NCBI GenBank assembly: GCA_013400115.1
Contig: VXBP01008216.1
Span: 62,001 to 126,000 of the forward strand
DNA length: 64,000 bases
Source: Rhinopomastus cyanomelas
Lineage: Eukaryota > Chordata > Aves > Bucerotiformes > Rhinopomastidae
Direction: 5' to 3'
In this document: piece by piece, positions 11,492-23,715 of the stretch
Position numbering within the stretch: position 1 is the first letter of the stretch
How the letters are laid out: each line of letters opens with the position of its first letter
Program-made: the position numbers and the translations under genes
The notes under the pieces: generated by a model
What the model saw: the letters and a program-made list of their open reading frames with translations, nothing else
The model's database searches: none
Told to the model about the DNA's origin: nothing

Positions 11492-11650
11492 CTCTGAACA
11501 GTTTGCCCAGGGAGGTTGTGGCTTCTCCATCCCTGCAAGTGTTCAAGGCCAGGTTGGGTGGGGCTCTGGGCAACCTGGTCTAGTGAGAGGTGTCCCTGTC
11601 CACAGCCAAGTCCCTGTCCTTCCAACCCAGACTATTCTATGATCCTGTGG
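11492..11650 (+). mobile_element. CR1 LINE 3' end
   Basis: CAGTTTGCCCAGGGAGGTTG, GTTCAAGGCCAGGTTGGG, GAGAGGTGTCCCTGTCC and the ATTCTATGAT tail mark a 5'-truncated CR1. Confidence 0.88.
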
Positions 11651-14278
11651 TCCTTCAGCTTCTGGAGGCAAAGCTGCAGCATCCCGATTCCCGCTCCCAG
11701 TGTGCTCCCTGCTCACCAAACACACCACCTGCAGCCCTCAGATCCATTATCATCTGACCACGATGCTCCTGAGAGCTGAGGTCTGCCATCGCTTTCTCAT
11801 AAGCAAGTCACATGCTGCCATCAATTAATCATTCCATCAGCTCTCCCTTCAAGGTGCCGCCTATCTCTGGCTCTGACCAATCTGCCCCTGTTGCGAGGTG
11901 TCTGATCCAATGGTGTTTTTAAATCATTCCCCATCTGTTGCTCCGAGATAGCACGAGGGTTGCCAGTATTTAATTGCTGGATGCCTTAGCTTTCACCCAC
12001 TGAAATCACATTAATCACTTCTGACTGTTTTTAATTGCCTTGGTTGTCTATAGTTCAGTGAAAAGAAAAGGTTTCTGTCACAGCAAACACGTCCTCGAAG
12101 CCTTGTGCTGAGGGGAAAGGAAGGTTCTCAGGAAGATTAAACCAGAAGGGAAACACCAACTGTAGTCTGTGATACCATTCAGCTATCCAAGGTAATTGGG
12201 AAGCACCTTAAAAGTGATTAAACCTCACAACACCAAGGAAGACAGGCAAGCTGTAATTATCCCTGACTACACTGATGAGAAAATGTGAGGATACAGCTTA
12301 CAAGTCTGATTTACAGGCAGAGACACAGGTAACATTAACACCCAAGTCTTGAGGAATCCCACCTGGGAGCCCGTGCAGCTGCTTCCCCCAGTGCTGGAAA
12401 GCTCCATCAAGAGATTGGAGAAGATGCCAGGTGAGTCACAAAATGCCACTCCTGTGACCGACCTCTCAGCTCCCAGGCACATCCCCAGATCTGCGTGGTG
12501 ATGGGCTCCCACCACCCCAGGGACACTGCTGCATGGTAGGACACAACAGGACTGTCCAGGGCCATCAAGTGTCTACTGCTGCCTACAGCTCATCCAAGAA
12601 GTGGGGACCCTGAAACCCTTTCCGTTTACTCCTTGCACCCGTCTTCCCTCTCCCCAGACCACACACACTTTCCCAAGGGCTATATCCCTGCCGAGATGCC
12701 TCCTCAAGCTGGGCTGGGAGGCACAACGTGGATACTTACTGCGGGGCACCACAGCCCAGAGAGGAATACAGACCCGCCAGGATGACAGCCAGCTTTGCCT
12801 CTGTGGGGTCCAGAGTCTAAGCGAAGGGATGTTCGCTAGAGCAGCCCAAACATCGGCCCTTACCCTCCCCTTCTGCAGACCCAAGGGTTCAGCAGCTGTC
12901 CAAGAGCTCACTCCCACTATCCCCACCCCATTCCTGATGGGGCAGAGAGCACTTCGCTTGGCTTACTCACTCCTCAAGTAAAACACAGGAGCAAATCACT
13001 CCCAATTACTTTCACAGAGCAACAAAAGCCCATCCCTACATCAGGAATGTCACCCACCAGAGAGATCATCTCCAGGAAACTCCTCTCTCCTCACACCGAG
13101 CTGCCCCTCTATGCAGTCAGAGCTCCTACACAAGGCAGTACTCACAGTTTGCAAGCCTCGTTTGCACAGGAGGCAGAACCAAAAGTTTCAGAGGCTATTC
13201 CAGCTGCAGGAGGACCTCACAAGCTTTGGAGTGTCACCTTCCACCAGCCCCACAGTGTCCCAGCACAGCGATGCAGAGATGCGACATGGCTGCAGCACAG
13301 CAATGCCAAACCCTCCAGCACAGTTTCAGCTATCAGTGCTCTGGTCCTCTCCTCTTTCCTGAAGAAAAGCTGAGGAGCTTCATGAAGAGGACTTCACCTG
13401 CATAGTATCACTGGATACAGAAAGGCTTTTTCCATGGAAGCCCAGCAACCAGCTCCAGCTCAGTGAGCAGAGCTCCTGAGCTCCTGCAGCTGAAGCAGCA
13501 AAGGACTAATTTTTAACTCCCCCAGTGACACCAACATGATTTATTTCCTTGCAGCACATCCCCTCCAGGCCTGTTTCCTCAGGCTGTGGGAAGGGACTGG
13601 TACTCAGGTCCCCAGCTCTCAGGGCATGGGGCTTCTCAAAGACCCAACACCCCAGGAGCCCCTGGCAGATGCTTTCTTTTTCATCTTTAATTCAAGACGC
13701 CTTGCTAATCTGAACAATATAATTGATTAGCTGTGTAGCTGGACCCATCCATCATGAGAGGAGCACAGCTGTCTGGCTCACTGAAGAGGTGGCAAGAGCA
13801 GCCCTGGATATATTTACACCCACAGCCACGGCCTCAGCTCTTCTCTCTGATTCTGCATTGTCTGCACAAATGAGCTATTTTGTTGTATTTTTGCAATGGG
13901 CCCCCAAGTTGGCCTTTTTTCCAGTTGTTTTTAAAAGCTTGCTAATGGTGATGCTGTTATCCAGCACAAGAAGGGGCAGCATAAAAAACAGGGATGAAAT
14001 ATCCCTGTATCTCATCCCACTTCCAACAGGAAATCGGTGATGCAACACTCAGCCCCAGTCTTTGGCAAGACCCTGCTGAGGTCCTGGGATGCTGGATCCT
14101 TACTGTTTCCCAAAGTCACTTGTGGGCTCTGCACACAACTAAGCAATGAAACCTCAACCCTGAGATTAATTAGAAGGAGAAACAAACTGTCTGATGCAGA
14201 AATGCAAAATACTGCAGCCCTTACAACTTACAGGCAGGAACTCGCAGTAGGATCCCAGAAAGAACCCGATTTAACCAG

Positions 14279-15105
14279 ATCATAGAACATTAGGGATTAG
14301 AAGGGACCTTGAAAAATCATCTAGTCCAATCCCCCTGCCACAGCAGGAACACCAAGATCCAGTCACGCAGGAACATGTCCAGATGGGTATTAAATGTCTC
14401 CAGAGAAGGAGACTCCACAACCCCCCTGGGCAGCCCCTTCCAGTGCTCCATCACCTACACGGGCAAGAGGTTCCTTCTCATATTTATGTGGAGACTCCTA
14501 TATTCCAGCTGCCATCAATTGCCCCTTGTCCTATCATCAGATGCCACTGAGCAGAGCCTGGCTCCATCCTCCTGACACCCACCCTTCACATATTCATAAA
14601 CATTAATGGGGTCAACCCTCAGTCTCTACTTCCCTCAGCCTTTCCTCATCAGAGAGATGTTCCGCTTCCTTCATCATCTTTGTGGCTCTGCGCTGGACTC
14701 TCTCCAGCAGCTCTGTGTCCTTCTTGAGCTGAGGGGCCCACAACTGGACACAATATTCCAGATGTGGTCCCACCAGGGCACTTTTCTCCTTTGTTGCTCT
14801 CCAACAGGTCAGTCTCCAACCTATACTGGTACCCGGGGTTGTTCTTGCCCGGATGCCAGACTCTACACTGCCCTGGTTATAGTTCATTGAATGTCTCTCT
14901 GCCCAGCTCTGAAGCCTGTTCAGGTCCCTCTGAATGGCAGCGCAGCCTGCTTGGGTGTCAGCCACTCCTCCCAGCTTTGTGTCATCAGCTGACAGTGCAA
15001 TCTAATCCCTCATCCAAGTCCTCAATGAATAGATTGAATACTACTGGTCCCAGTACCAACCCTTGCAGGGCTCCACTAGATACAGACCTCCAACGGCCTG
15101 ACCTT
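14279..15105 (-). mobile_element. Long CR1 LINE fragment
   Basis: One of the longest copies. It reads from the reversed tail ACATTAGGGATTAGAAGGG, through CCACAACTGGACACAATATT, to blocks resembling CR1 sequence further from the 3' end (TTTGTGTCATCAGCTGAC, CTACTGGTCCCAGTACCAA). No open reverse-transcriptase frame survives. It is a candidate pairing partner for the plus-strand copies in introns 1 and 3. Confidence 0.9.
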
Positions 15106-15149
15106 CAATAAATTTATAAAAAAGAAGGTAGATAATCAAAGATAAGAGA

Positions 15150-15308
15150 TCTCCACAGAACATTGGGGACTGGAAGGGACCTCAAAAGATCATCTAGTCC
15201 AATCCCCCTGCCACAGCAGGATCACCTAGATCAAGTCACACAGGAACACATCCAGGCGTGTTTTAAATGTCTCCAGAGAAGGAGACTCCACAACCCCCTG
15301 GGCAGATT
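15150..15308 (-). mobile_element. CR1 LINE 3' end
   Basis: CAGAACATTGGGGACTGG, AAGATCATCTAGTCCAATCC and CCAGAGAAGGAGACTCCAC. It breaks off at CTGGGCAG. It lies about 45 bases from the end of the preceding copy, in the same orientation. Confidence 0.9.
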
Positions 15309-17529
15309 CACATGCTCAGAAAAGTTGGGTACAGCTGGAAGTAAACCTCCCATTCTTCAATTAGGACAAATTCTCCACCTAGAAATCATTGAGGCAGATT
15401 TTCCAAACATCTGTCCTTTAAAAAGAAACAAAAACCAACAGGAAAGAAAACCTTATGTCTTGGCTACTTGAGCCAATTCCTTCGCAGGATCCTGAATCCA
15501 AAGGTTTATTTGGGAAGAACACCACCATATACAGGATATTTATGCTATTTCTCCTCAGCAGAAACATCCTCCCTATCCAAAGCCGGTTGCTGCACGCAAT
15601 ATTTTTAGACATCCATGTGTGTCATCCACTTGGAGGAAAAATAAGAAAAAAGCAATTAGACAGGGTGTAAACAGGAAACCTCAAAAAAACTTAAGCCAGA
15701 AGAGGAAAAACAGAGGCACAGAGCAACCGATCTCCTAAAGTGGAGCTTCGGAATGAGAAATCTCCACGGTTTGGGTCAGAAACCAGCCCAAATGGGTTGT
15801 GCTCCATCCAAACTGGATTTCACCGCCCAGAACCGGGCAAACTGCAGACATGGCTTGGTGTAGAGTTGGCTGCATCTGTGCCAACTTCTATTTTAAGCCC
15901 TTTTTTGTTTTAAGAAGGTCTGGAGACTGTACTCCTAGGGAGAGCCAAAAAAAGCCCAACCCCTAACAACTCTGTGGCCGAAGAAGAGAGGGTTAGACAC
16001 GAGCTGCAAATAATTGAGACAAAATCACAAACCATTTCTGCCACTGAAGCCCACAGAGGTCCATCCCAGCTGCTCTTCCCCACCCCGAGACAAACCCTTT
16101 TGCTCAGACATGGGGTTGTGAGCACCCACGGGGACTCTGCTTGAAAACACCCCACAAAACACCAGGGATTTGGTCTCTGCTGCACAGAACCAGGCAGGTT
16201 ACTTCCAAAAGCTCCTGGCAGGGCATCAACGTGAAATCAAACTTCACTGGCAAGTGAGTAAGCACCAGAAGATCTTTTGCAGAACTGCACTGATGGATCC
16301 ATTACTGGAGAAGGAAGAGGGAACCATTTCCACTAAATAAATGGCTGGCGCACACAGCCTTAACCCTGCAATTTTAGGGGAGAAATTGGGCTGCTGGGCA
16401 TCATTAGAACATTGATTGCAAAAAACCCCAAATCATTAATTCCTGATGCAGGCACAACACAGTGGGGCTCAGGCAGCCAGAGCACCGAAAACACTCACGC
16501 GTGGCTCTTCCTTTATCTGTATTTATCGACACGGAGAGCAACGAGCAAGAGAACAGCGTTGCCACTCGCTCATTTTCAGGTAGGAAACACAGTCCCTGGG
16601 CCTGGGCATGGTGGGGTCGGGGTATGGGGTGGCACAAGAGCTCTGCTTTTGCAGGTGAACGAGCCCAGAGAACCAGCCCTGCGCTCGAAAGGATGATTTC
16701 ATCTCCAAATCCCTACCTGAGCTGCGGTTGCCTGGCTATAAAGCATCACTAGTAATTTCCTGTAAGGGCTTTTTTTCCCCCCACCCCAAGCCCTTCTCTG
16801 TAACTCATAAGCTTGTAAGAGATTTCAAAGCTTAGTATTGAAGCCCCTACGCTGACCTCAGATTTTCATTGGTATTTAAGTGGAGATTATTTCCCCCCCT
16901 TCAGTCCTGGAGGCATTTAGGATCAGGTCCTCAGCTGCCTCAGATCAGCGATGCTTCATTGACTTCCACACAACTGCCTGGCTCAGGGCTGGCCCATAAA
17001 CACACAGGGCTTGAGAAAAACATGATATAAGATGCAAGAATGCACTGTAACATGGAGAACACGGAGCTGCCCTAACGAGGCACATGTCAGGAAAATAAAA
17101 CCCGTTGCCTCTCCTGGAAGGAAGGGGCCTGCAGGCAGCTGGGGGAAGAGGGAAAAAGTTATAAGGGTTGAAATGACCTCAGAGTTTCCTGGTGTGTCTG
17201 TTGGGAGAGCAAAGCCTCGCCGTGTTCCAGCACTCAGAGTTGCTCAAAGCTTGAAGGAATAAGCAGAAAAATAACAAACAGGGTTTGGGTTTATACCAGC
17301 ATTTCTGTGGAAGTTTTTTAAAGGATCCGTGTAGGTCTCCAGAAATGCCCTGATGGGTGACTTTCGAGAGCCTGTTTGCAGCCTGTGGGTCCTCCCTGGG
17401 CCAGCTGAGTAACTAGCACAGAATGCCCCATGGCAGGAAGTCCTCAGGGTACACATGGGCTGAGGGTTGGAAATCCTCCACCCTCACATGGGTCAAGATC
17501 TAGGGAAGGGAAACCTGTCCCCATCCCAT

Positions 17530-17720
17530 CATTTCACAGTGAGGGTGATGGAGCACTGGAACAGGCTGCCCAGGGAGGTTGTGGAGTCTCCTTCACAGGA
17601 GATGTTTAAAACCCACCTGGACCTGTTCCTGTGCGACTTGATCTAGGGGATCCTGCTGTGGCAGGGGAATTGGACTGGATGATCTTCTGGGGTCCCTTCC
17701 AATCCCTAATGTTCTGTGAT
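17530..17720 (+). mobile_element. CR1 LINE 3' end
   Basis: CAGGCTGCCCAGGGAGGTTG, CCCACCTGGACCTGTTCC and ATCCCTAATGTTCTGTGATC. Confidence 0.92.
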
Positions 17721-18673
17721 CCCACTGACAAACTGCATGGTTCTCCATCATCTGCTTTGCCAGCGAGGAGTGCAGTGCAGAAGCCTCCAAGTGATGCCTC
17801 CTCTGCACGGTCACCCTCCCCTCAAAGTCTGCTGGACTCACTCACACCTACTGCAACACAGAGGTTTGGTTCTGGGTCCAAACCTCATGTTTCCCTGCTC
17901 TCTGCTCACACTGGTCTGGACAGACAGTGGATTCCCTGCTGCTGTCACAGCCGGGCTCACAGACACTATAAACCTGCAGTGATCCCTTCAGAGAAGGAAG
18001 CAGAACTTCCACCAGCTTTACAGGGGACAGAGACCACGTCTCCAGACATACTGCCTCTCCTTCCTAATCTTCAAGTCATAAAGAACCCTTTGGCTGAAGT
18101 CTTGGCTCCAGTGTAGTCAATGAATTCTACCATTAACTTTAATAGGGGCCAGGGTTTTGCCTTAAATCATTCATTATCTTGCTATTAACCTTAACAGAAG
18201 GCAGTATCTGCTTCATGTTAAGTAGCCATTCATGTACTCAAGTGGCTAGATATGCTCTCACCATTTGTGCACAGAGAGCCACCCCACAGCACCCACCTCA
18301 CCTCACCAGGATGACTTCCCAGTGCCACCCTGTCCTTCCCAAGGGCTCCACACCACACCATGGCTCTGCATCCTCTTGTCCCACACTCAGGAGGGATTAA
18401 CCCCACTAAGTAGCAGGGACTGTACAGAGCCATTCACTGACCTCATGGTGGCCCTATTCTTCTTGTCTCAGGACCAGCCAGACAAGGGCAGATGCTTGAA
18501 GACCAGACTGAGCACAACATGCGCAGAGAAGTGCTTCTAGATGAGACAGGCTGGAGAAAACTTAGGCACAAGCTGGTACAAATACCCCTTTGATGATGCT
18601 TTCCATGGAAATGTTGGCTCTGCTGAAGTTTGGCAAAGAGTTAGAGATAAAACACAGTGCCTGGAGCAGGGGC

Positions 18674-18711
18674 CCAAGAGGCTCTCTGGGTTCCAAGAGG
18701 CTCTCTGGGTT
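18674..18711. repeat. Tandem duplication, 2 x 19 bp
   Basis: CCAAGAGGCTCTCTGGGTT occurs twice in a row, the second copy running into CCATGG with partial identity. It is a local slippage product in unique intron 1 sequence. Confidence 0.85.
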
Positions 18712-21479
18712 CCATGGCACTTTCCTAAAATAGCCCCACGAACTGAAGATACGATGCAAAACTGGCTCCTGCAGAGCATCAACCGACTTTCATGTGAGCC
18801 CCACCAGCTGAGCCAGTAAAATAGTCTGGCAAGGCAGCAGCCCAAGAGCTCTCCCTCACAGCAGGCACTGTGGCTTTTCAGGGCCAAGTGCCAACGCACT
18901 TTCCATGCAGTTGGCCTTTTCCTTGTTTATTCTGTTATTTCTCATTGCAGGGGATGGCAAATCCAAGGGCCTCTCTCACTTGCTTTATTCATGGTTTGCT
19001 GATCTGCACACGGCAACAGGCACCATTAGAAAGAAACGACTCACGTGAGGCTCTAACCCCATCTTCCTTCCCCCAAGTGCTCAGAACTGCTGGCGAGCCC
19101 ACTAACAGAAACAACAACCCCCAAACAGGGACCAAATTCATTCCAAAAGAGTAAGTAGCCAGCCAGGAGAGAAAGCCCTTTGGTCAAGAGCGTGAGCAGG
19201 AGTTGCTGCTGCTCCATCTCCACCAGGAGTGTGCAATATAAAAGACACTAGCCAATCCCTCTCCTTCTCATGAGGAATTTCTGCCTTTCCTGATGGAGCA
19301 GTTTCACATACCCATGAAGTGGTGCAGGATTGTGCATCCACAACCTGACTGATGAGTGACACAACCACACGGGCAGCATCAGCTCCTGCAGTTCAAGACA
19401 GAGGGACTAAGTGCTGCAGAAGAACCTTTGCTGGCTCTGCTGGTCCCATCCCTTTCAGCTGTCAAGCAGCATCCAGACAGCATCTCACCTCTCCTGACTC
19501 TGCCAAAGGCCACGGGATCTTCTGTCAGTGTTATCAGCGGGTGCCAAGTCCCTCTGAACAGGGGGAGGAAAAGGCTAGCCATCTTCCTGAAGCAACAGCC
19601 CCCTTGCTGCACCACTGTCTTTCTTTTGCTAAAGAAAGCTGCCTGATGCTCAAAACGGAGATGTTTCTCAGTCAGACCATGCCATGTCATGGGTGCTAAC
19701 ATTGCTGTTCCCACCACTTGGCGACGTATTTAAAACAACAGCAAGAAAAGAGCAGGCAGGCAACTCTGCAGCCAGTCCTGAAAAAAATCAGGGAAATTAA
19801 TAGGAAACAATCAGTGCAGATCTGCCACAAATATCAAGTCAGTGCAATACTTCATCCAACATCTGCTTTCCTTGGCAGAGCACAGCCCATAAATTAGTGT
19901 CTGCTGGAGACGTGCTTATCGCCGGCAGTGCCGAGACTCGGCAGTCAGGTCATTACCGGGCACGAGCCCACGGTGATGTTTTGTTCCACGGCGATCTCCT
20001 GGGAACTTGGGGGGGAAAAGGGAGATCCTGTGGGATCAGAGCTTTTTAACGGAGTCAGACACAGAAAGGGCAGAGCATGCAGGCAGCAGCAGCGTCTGCC
20101 TTTGAGCAAGCCGTGGGGCAGGGGCAGACACCTGCCCTCCTGTGACCTGTGCTGACCTTCGCTCCTTAATCAGGAGATGTGAGGTAAATCAGTTAATCTG
20201 CTTCTTTACTTAAGTCTCCACAGCATTAATCTGAGGAGATACTACGTGCAGAGCTCCTGCTTGTTTTTTTCTATGTTTTACCCTGTCCAAGAAGGGATCC
20301 CTGACCCACTTGAAATGAACTCAACTTTCCCTGTTATGGGAGACTAAAAAAATCCCCTTAGAGATGGGTTTTCCATCCCCAAAGACCTACAAAACCTGTC
20401 CTTGATGCCTCCTTGCCTCTCTCCAGCCTTGTAGCTCTCTGCTATCTCTCTGATGGCCACTCACAAGCTGCTCTTCTGTCATTTCCCCCGCTCCCCCCAT
20501 CACATCTTTCGTCTCTACCACTCTCTGATTTGGTTTCTGAAGACAGGAGGCAGAAGACAGAGCAAGCCTTGGCCAAATATCTGCCATCCTCTGAGAACAT
20601 CTTACAACTCTTGCTCTGCTGCCCATGGGGGTCCTTGTAGGTGATTCCCCTGCATCCTATCCCATCATTACCCTCCTGAAAACTTCTCCAATCACGCCCA
20701 CATCCCCCAGGAAACCCAGACACCAGCCTCAAACAGACATTTCTCCCCCAGGGGATGAAAATTTGTAAAAAATAAAGGCTATATCAGAGATCCATTGAAA
20801 AGAGCATTACATCTGCAGCTCCTTAAAAAGCAGAATGAGAAAATCAACCAAGGAAAGCCTGTTGTTCTAAGCTCTCTGTAAGGAGTCAAGATCTCAAGCT
20901 CTCAAGCACTGGCTCTGGTGGGCAATGAGTGATGTTCTCATGGTGAGGAGCCACTTGCCCAGCTGCCAGGCACTCGGGGTCTGGCAGGCTTGGACTTTTC
21001 CACCCTCTGCTTTTAAAACAAAACAAGCTCTTCAGATCAAAAGCTCTTTCTCAACAGCCCTCAACCAGCTCTATGTGCACTGCTGCATCTCCAGCGACAG
21101 TGCCACAAGGGATTGGGCTTTTTAGGGCAAGAGGGGCGGCTACCTCACTGATGGGACGTGTAATAGGTCCACGCTGAAAGGAGCTACTGTGCCGGGCACC
21201 AGCAGCCTTTTCTCGGGACTCGATGAATCTGAGCTTTGTTCCGTTTAAATCATCTCTCCGAGCAGCCCGTAAGGGGCATCTCTGAAAAGGGGCTCGGAAA
21301 CCGCTGCAGCGGTTGGAGAGCAGACCTCAGTCACCAGAACGAAGCTTGGAGCCAGCCCCTTCCCTAAAGCAGCCGGGGCAGCACTTACAACAAAGGCAGG
21401 AAAAAGCAGCTGTAAACGCCGGGAGTAAACAAGCAGCCCCTTATCTCCCCGACGGGCTGCAAAGGATGGATGAAATATT

Positions 21480-21670
21480 TTTATGGACTGCTCCTCGGGG
21501 CGCAGAGAGGAGCCAGCGAGAAGGCGTCAGCTCGCACTGCCAGAGCACCCCAGAGCAAACGGGCTCTGCCCGGCGCTCCCAGCCCCGAGCTCCGCACGAC
21601 GTGCGAGCTGGGGCACAAGGCACCAGCGCTGAGCAGCCTCCTCTGCCGCTGCTCCACGGCGGAAATCAAA
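21480..21670. promoter_or_regulatory. CpG-rich patch in intron 1
   Basis: Against the CpG-poor background, this stretch has many CpG dinucleotides (for example CCTCGGGGCGCAG, GCCCGGCGCTCCC, CCGCACGACGTGCGAG). It may mark an internal promoter or enhancer. It adjoins the candidate exon at 21685-21772 on the downstream side for minus-strand transcription. The call rests on base composition only. Confidence 0.35.
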
Positions 21671-21684
21671 GCACAGCCTCTTAC

Positions 21685-21772
21685 CTCCTCACCGCACACC
21701 CCGCTGGCTTAAAAGGATCGGGGGAGCCCGAGAAGTGCTGAGCAGAGGGCATGTACCGAGTCTTCAAGGTTT
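21685..21772 (-). other. Candidate alternative or cryptic 5' exon in FRMD4B intron 1
   Basis: On the minus strand an 88-nt segment follows a long pyrimidine tract ending CTGTGCAG (21773-21780) and is closed by a near-consensus donor GAG|GTAAGA at 21685/21684. It lies at the edge of a CpG-rich patch. Spliced after exon 1 it would meet a stop codon in its third codon. As a leader joined to exon 2 it contributes an ATG at 21752 with 23 sense codons, whose TGA stop would overlap the exon 2 ATG as ATGA. A first-exon version extending past the acceptor is also possible, with an ATAATAAAAGG TATA-like element near 21996-22005. Good splice signals alone occur by chance, so this remains a candidate without transcript evidence. 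Confidence 0.25.
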
Positions 21773-22639
21773 CTGCACAGGCAGGCAGGGGAAGAAGGGA
21801 GACCCGATGCCGGGCTCCTTCCGTTACCACATAATCTCGAGGAAGTGACCTTCGCGTTTGTTACTTTGATTACAGAGTCAGAAACAAAAGCCCATCCAGC
21901 GTGAGTCAGGGGACACAAGGGCTTGCGATGCCTTTGTGGAGCTGGGAAAGCATTGCCATCGCTTTTTTCCCCCCCTCCCCCTTTAGTGACATTAACCCTT
22001 TTATTATGCAACAAAACCAAGGGGGAGACCAGCAGCTGTTGACCGAGAGCACAAGGTATCATCCCCACAGCAGTGGGACACCTCACTGTGGGACCTCAGG
22101 CCCCTACCAGCCTCCCTGCACCACAGCAGCTGGCCCAGGACTCCCATTGCTGGCAGCTCCATGCTTGTGGGAGCTGTCAGTGCCCTTCTAGTGCTTCCAC
22201 CCTGCACATCTCTGTCCAGGGAACAGAAGGCAGCTTTGTGCTCAAATTTGGCACAGTGCTAGAACTTCAAGCCTCCTCCAGATCTGACCCTGGGAACAGG
22301 GGGCTGGAGCAACAACAGGGAGACTCGCCCACCCATCTGAAGGTATCTGGATAAAGGGAGACAACCTGAGCTTGTCATCTCAGCACTCCTGCCCTCATGT
22401 CATCACTCACATCTCCACATCCTGCTCCTGCAGACACTCCCACATGGTGCAAAGTTTCACTAGGGGTCCCAAACACCTTTCCAAGACACAGTCTGCTGCT
22501 TCTCATGTGGGCTACCACATGAGGGTCTGAATTTGAGGGCAAAGTTGGTCTCCAGGGGTGCAGCTGGCTGTTGGTAGAAGCCAATCGTTTCCCCAACTGT
22601 TCTGCTGCTCTCTTTGCAGGGCTGGTCTGTGTGCAAACA

Positions 22640-22722
22640 CAGAATCACAGAACATTAGGGATTGGAAGGGACCTTAAAAGATCCAGAGCAGGATCCCCTA
22701 GACCAAGTCGCACAGGAACATC
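22640..22722 (-). mobile_element. CR1 LINE 3' end, truncated
   Basis: CACAGAACATTAGGGATTGG, then a shortened block to CAAGTCGCACAGGAACAT. A further plus-strand scrap, GGCTGGGCTAGATGATCTTC, follows at about 22770. Confidence 0.85.
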
Positions 22723-23319
22723 ATGTTTTACTTCCTCTGTTTTAGAGATGTCTTTGCTTGTTCTGAGGAGGCTGGGCTAGATGATCTTCAGAGATTGTAC
22801 AACCTCATATCTCAAGAGGCACAAGATCTCAAATTTACACGTGCAGTTAGGTTAAAATTTGTAACATCAGCCTCCTCCTCCCTCACAAACAGCTCAGCAT
22901 CATTAATTTCCTTTTAGGTGATGGGGGTTTGGATACCAGAGCTCTAAAATCACACCCTGACTCACATCCTCTGGCTGCATAAACTCGGGTAGGAAGAACA
23001 GTGCCAAGGGAACACAGCCCAGGTCTTCAGCATCCAATGTGGGCTGGAAGATACAGGCCAGGAGGAACATCACAAAGCACTGCCAGCGTGAGGAGGAGGT
23101 CTGGACACGCACCAAGAGAACCTCACCTGGGAATGAGAACAGCCTTTTGCCTCTAGCTGGATGTTCTTCAGTTATTTATGCTCCAGCTGAGCAGTCACTA
23201 GGTACAGAGAGAACAAACCATCAAGAATTTTCCACACCAATTTTTAGATTTTTTTTTCAATTAAAATAGATTCATCGATTAAAATTCAGCACTTGGAACA
23301 AACTCATTTACTTCCCTCA

Positions 23320-23715
23320 GATAGGCTGAGGGAATTGGGGCTGCTCAGCTTGAAGAAGAGAAAGCTCCAGGGGGACTTTCTAGCAGCCTTCCAGTACCTG
23401 AAGGGGCTACAGGAAGGTTGGAGAGGGACTTTTTCCAAGGGACTCTAGTGATGGGACCAGGGGAACATTTTCAAGCTAAAATAGGGGAGATTTAGATGAA
23501 AGCTGAAGCAGAAATTCCTCCCTGTGAGGATGCTGAGGCTCTGAGATAGGTTGCCCAAGGAGGTTGTGTCTGCTCCATCCTGGAAGTGTTCACGGCCAGG
23601 TTGAATGGGGCTCTGGGCAACATGGTCTGGTGAGAGGTGTCACTGCCCATAGCAGGGGGTTGGAACTGGATGATCTCTGAGGTCCCTCTCAACCTAAACT
23701 GTTCTATGAATGAGA
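23320..23715 (+). mobile_element. CR1 LINE fragment, older subfamily
   Basis: AGGCTGAGGGAATTGGGG, CTCCAGGGGGACTTTCTAG, GGCTCTGGGCAACATGG and the TTCTATGAATG end. It is related to the copies at 9840 and 43235. Confidence 0.9.

Noticed and set aside
14612..14965. Open frames within CR1 copies (also at 25398-25652, 37007-37444 and 57131-57484)
   Set aside because: These translate CR1 3' sequence and recur in each copy. They are remnants of the retrotransposon, not host genes, and none keeps an intact reverse transcriptase.
21313..21741. 142-codon open frame on the plus strand over the CpG-rich patch
   Set aside because: GC-rich DNA suppresses stop codons, so long frames are expected there. The peptide is low-complexity (Ser/Pro/Gln/Ala) with no known domain.
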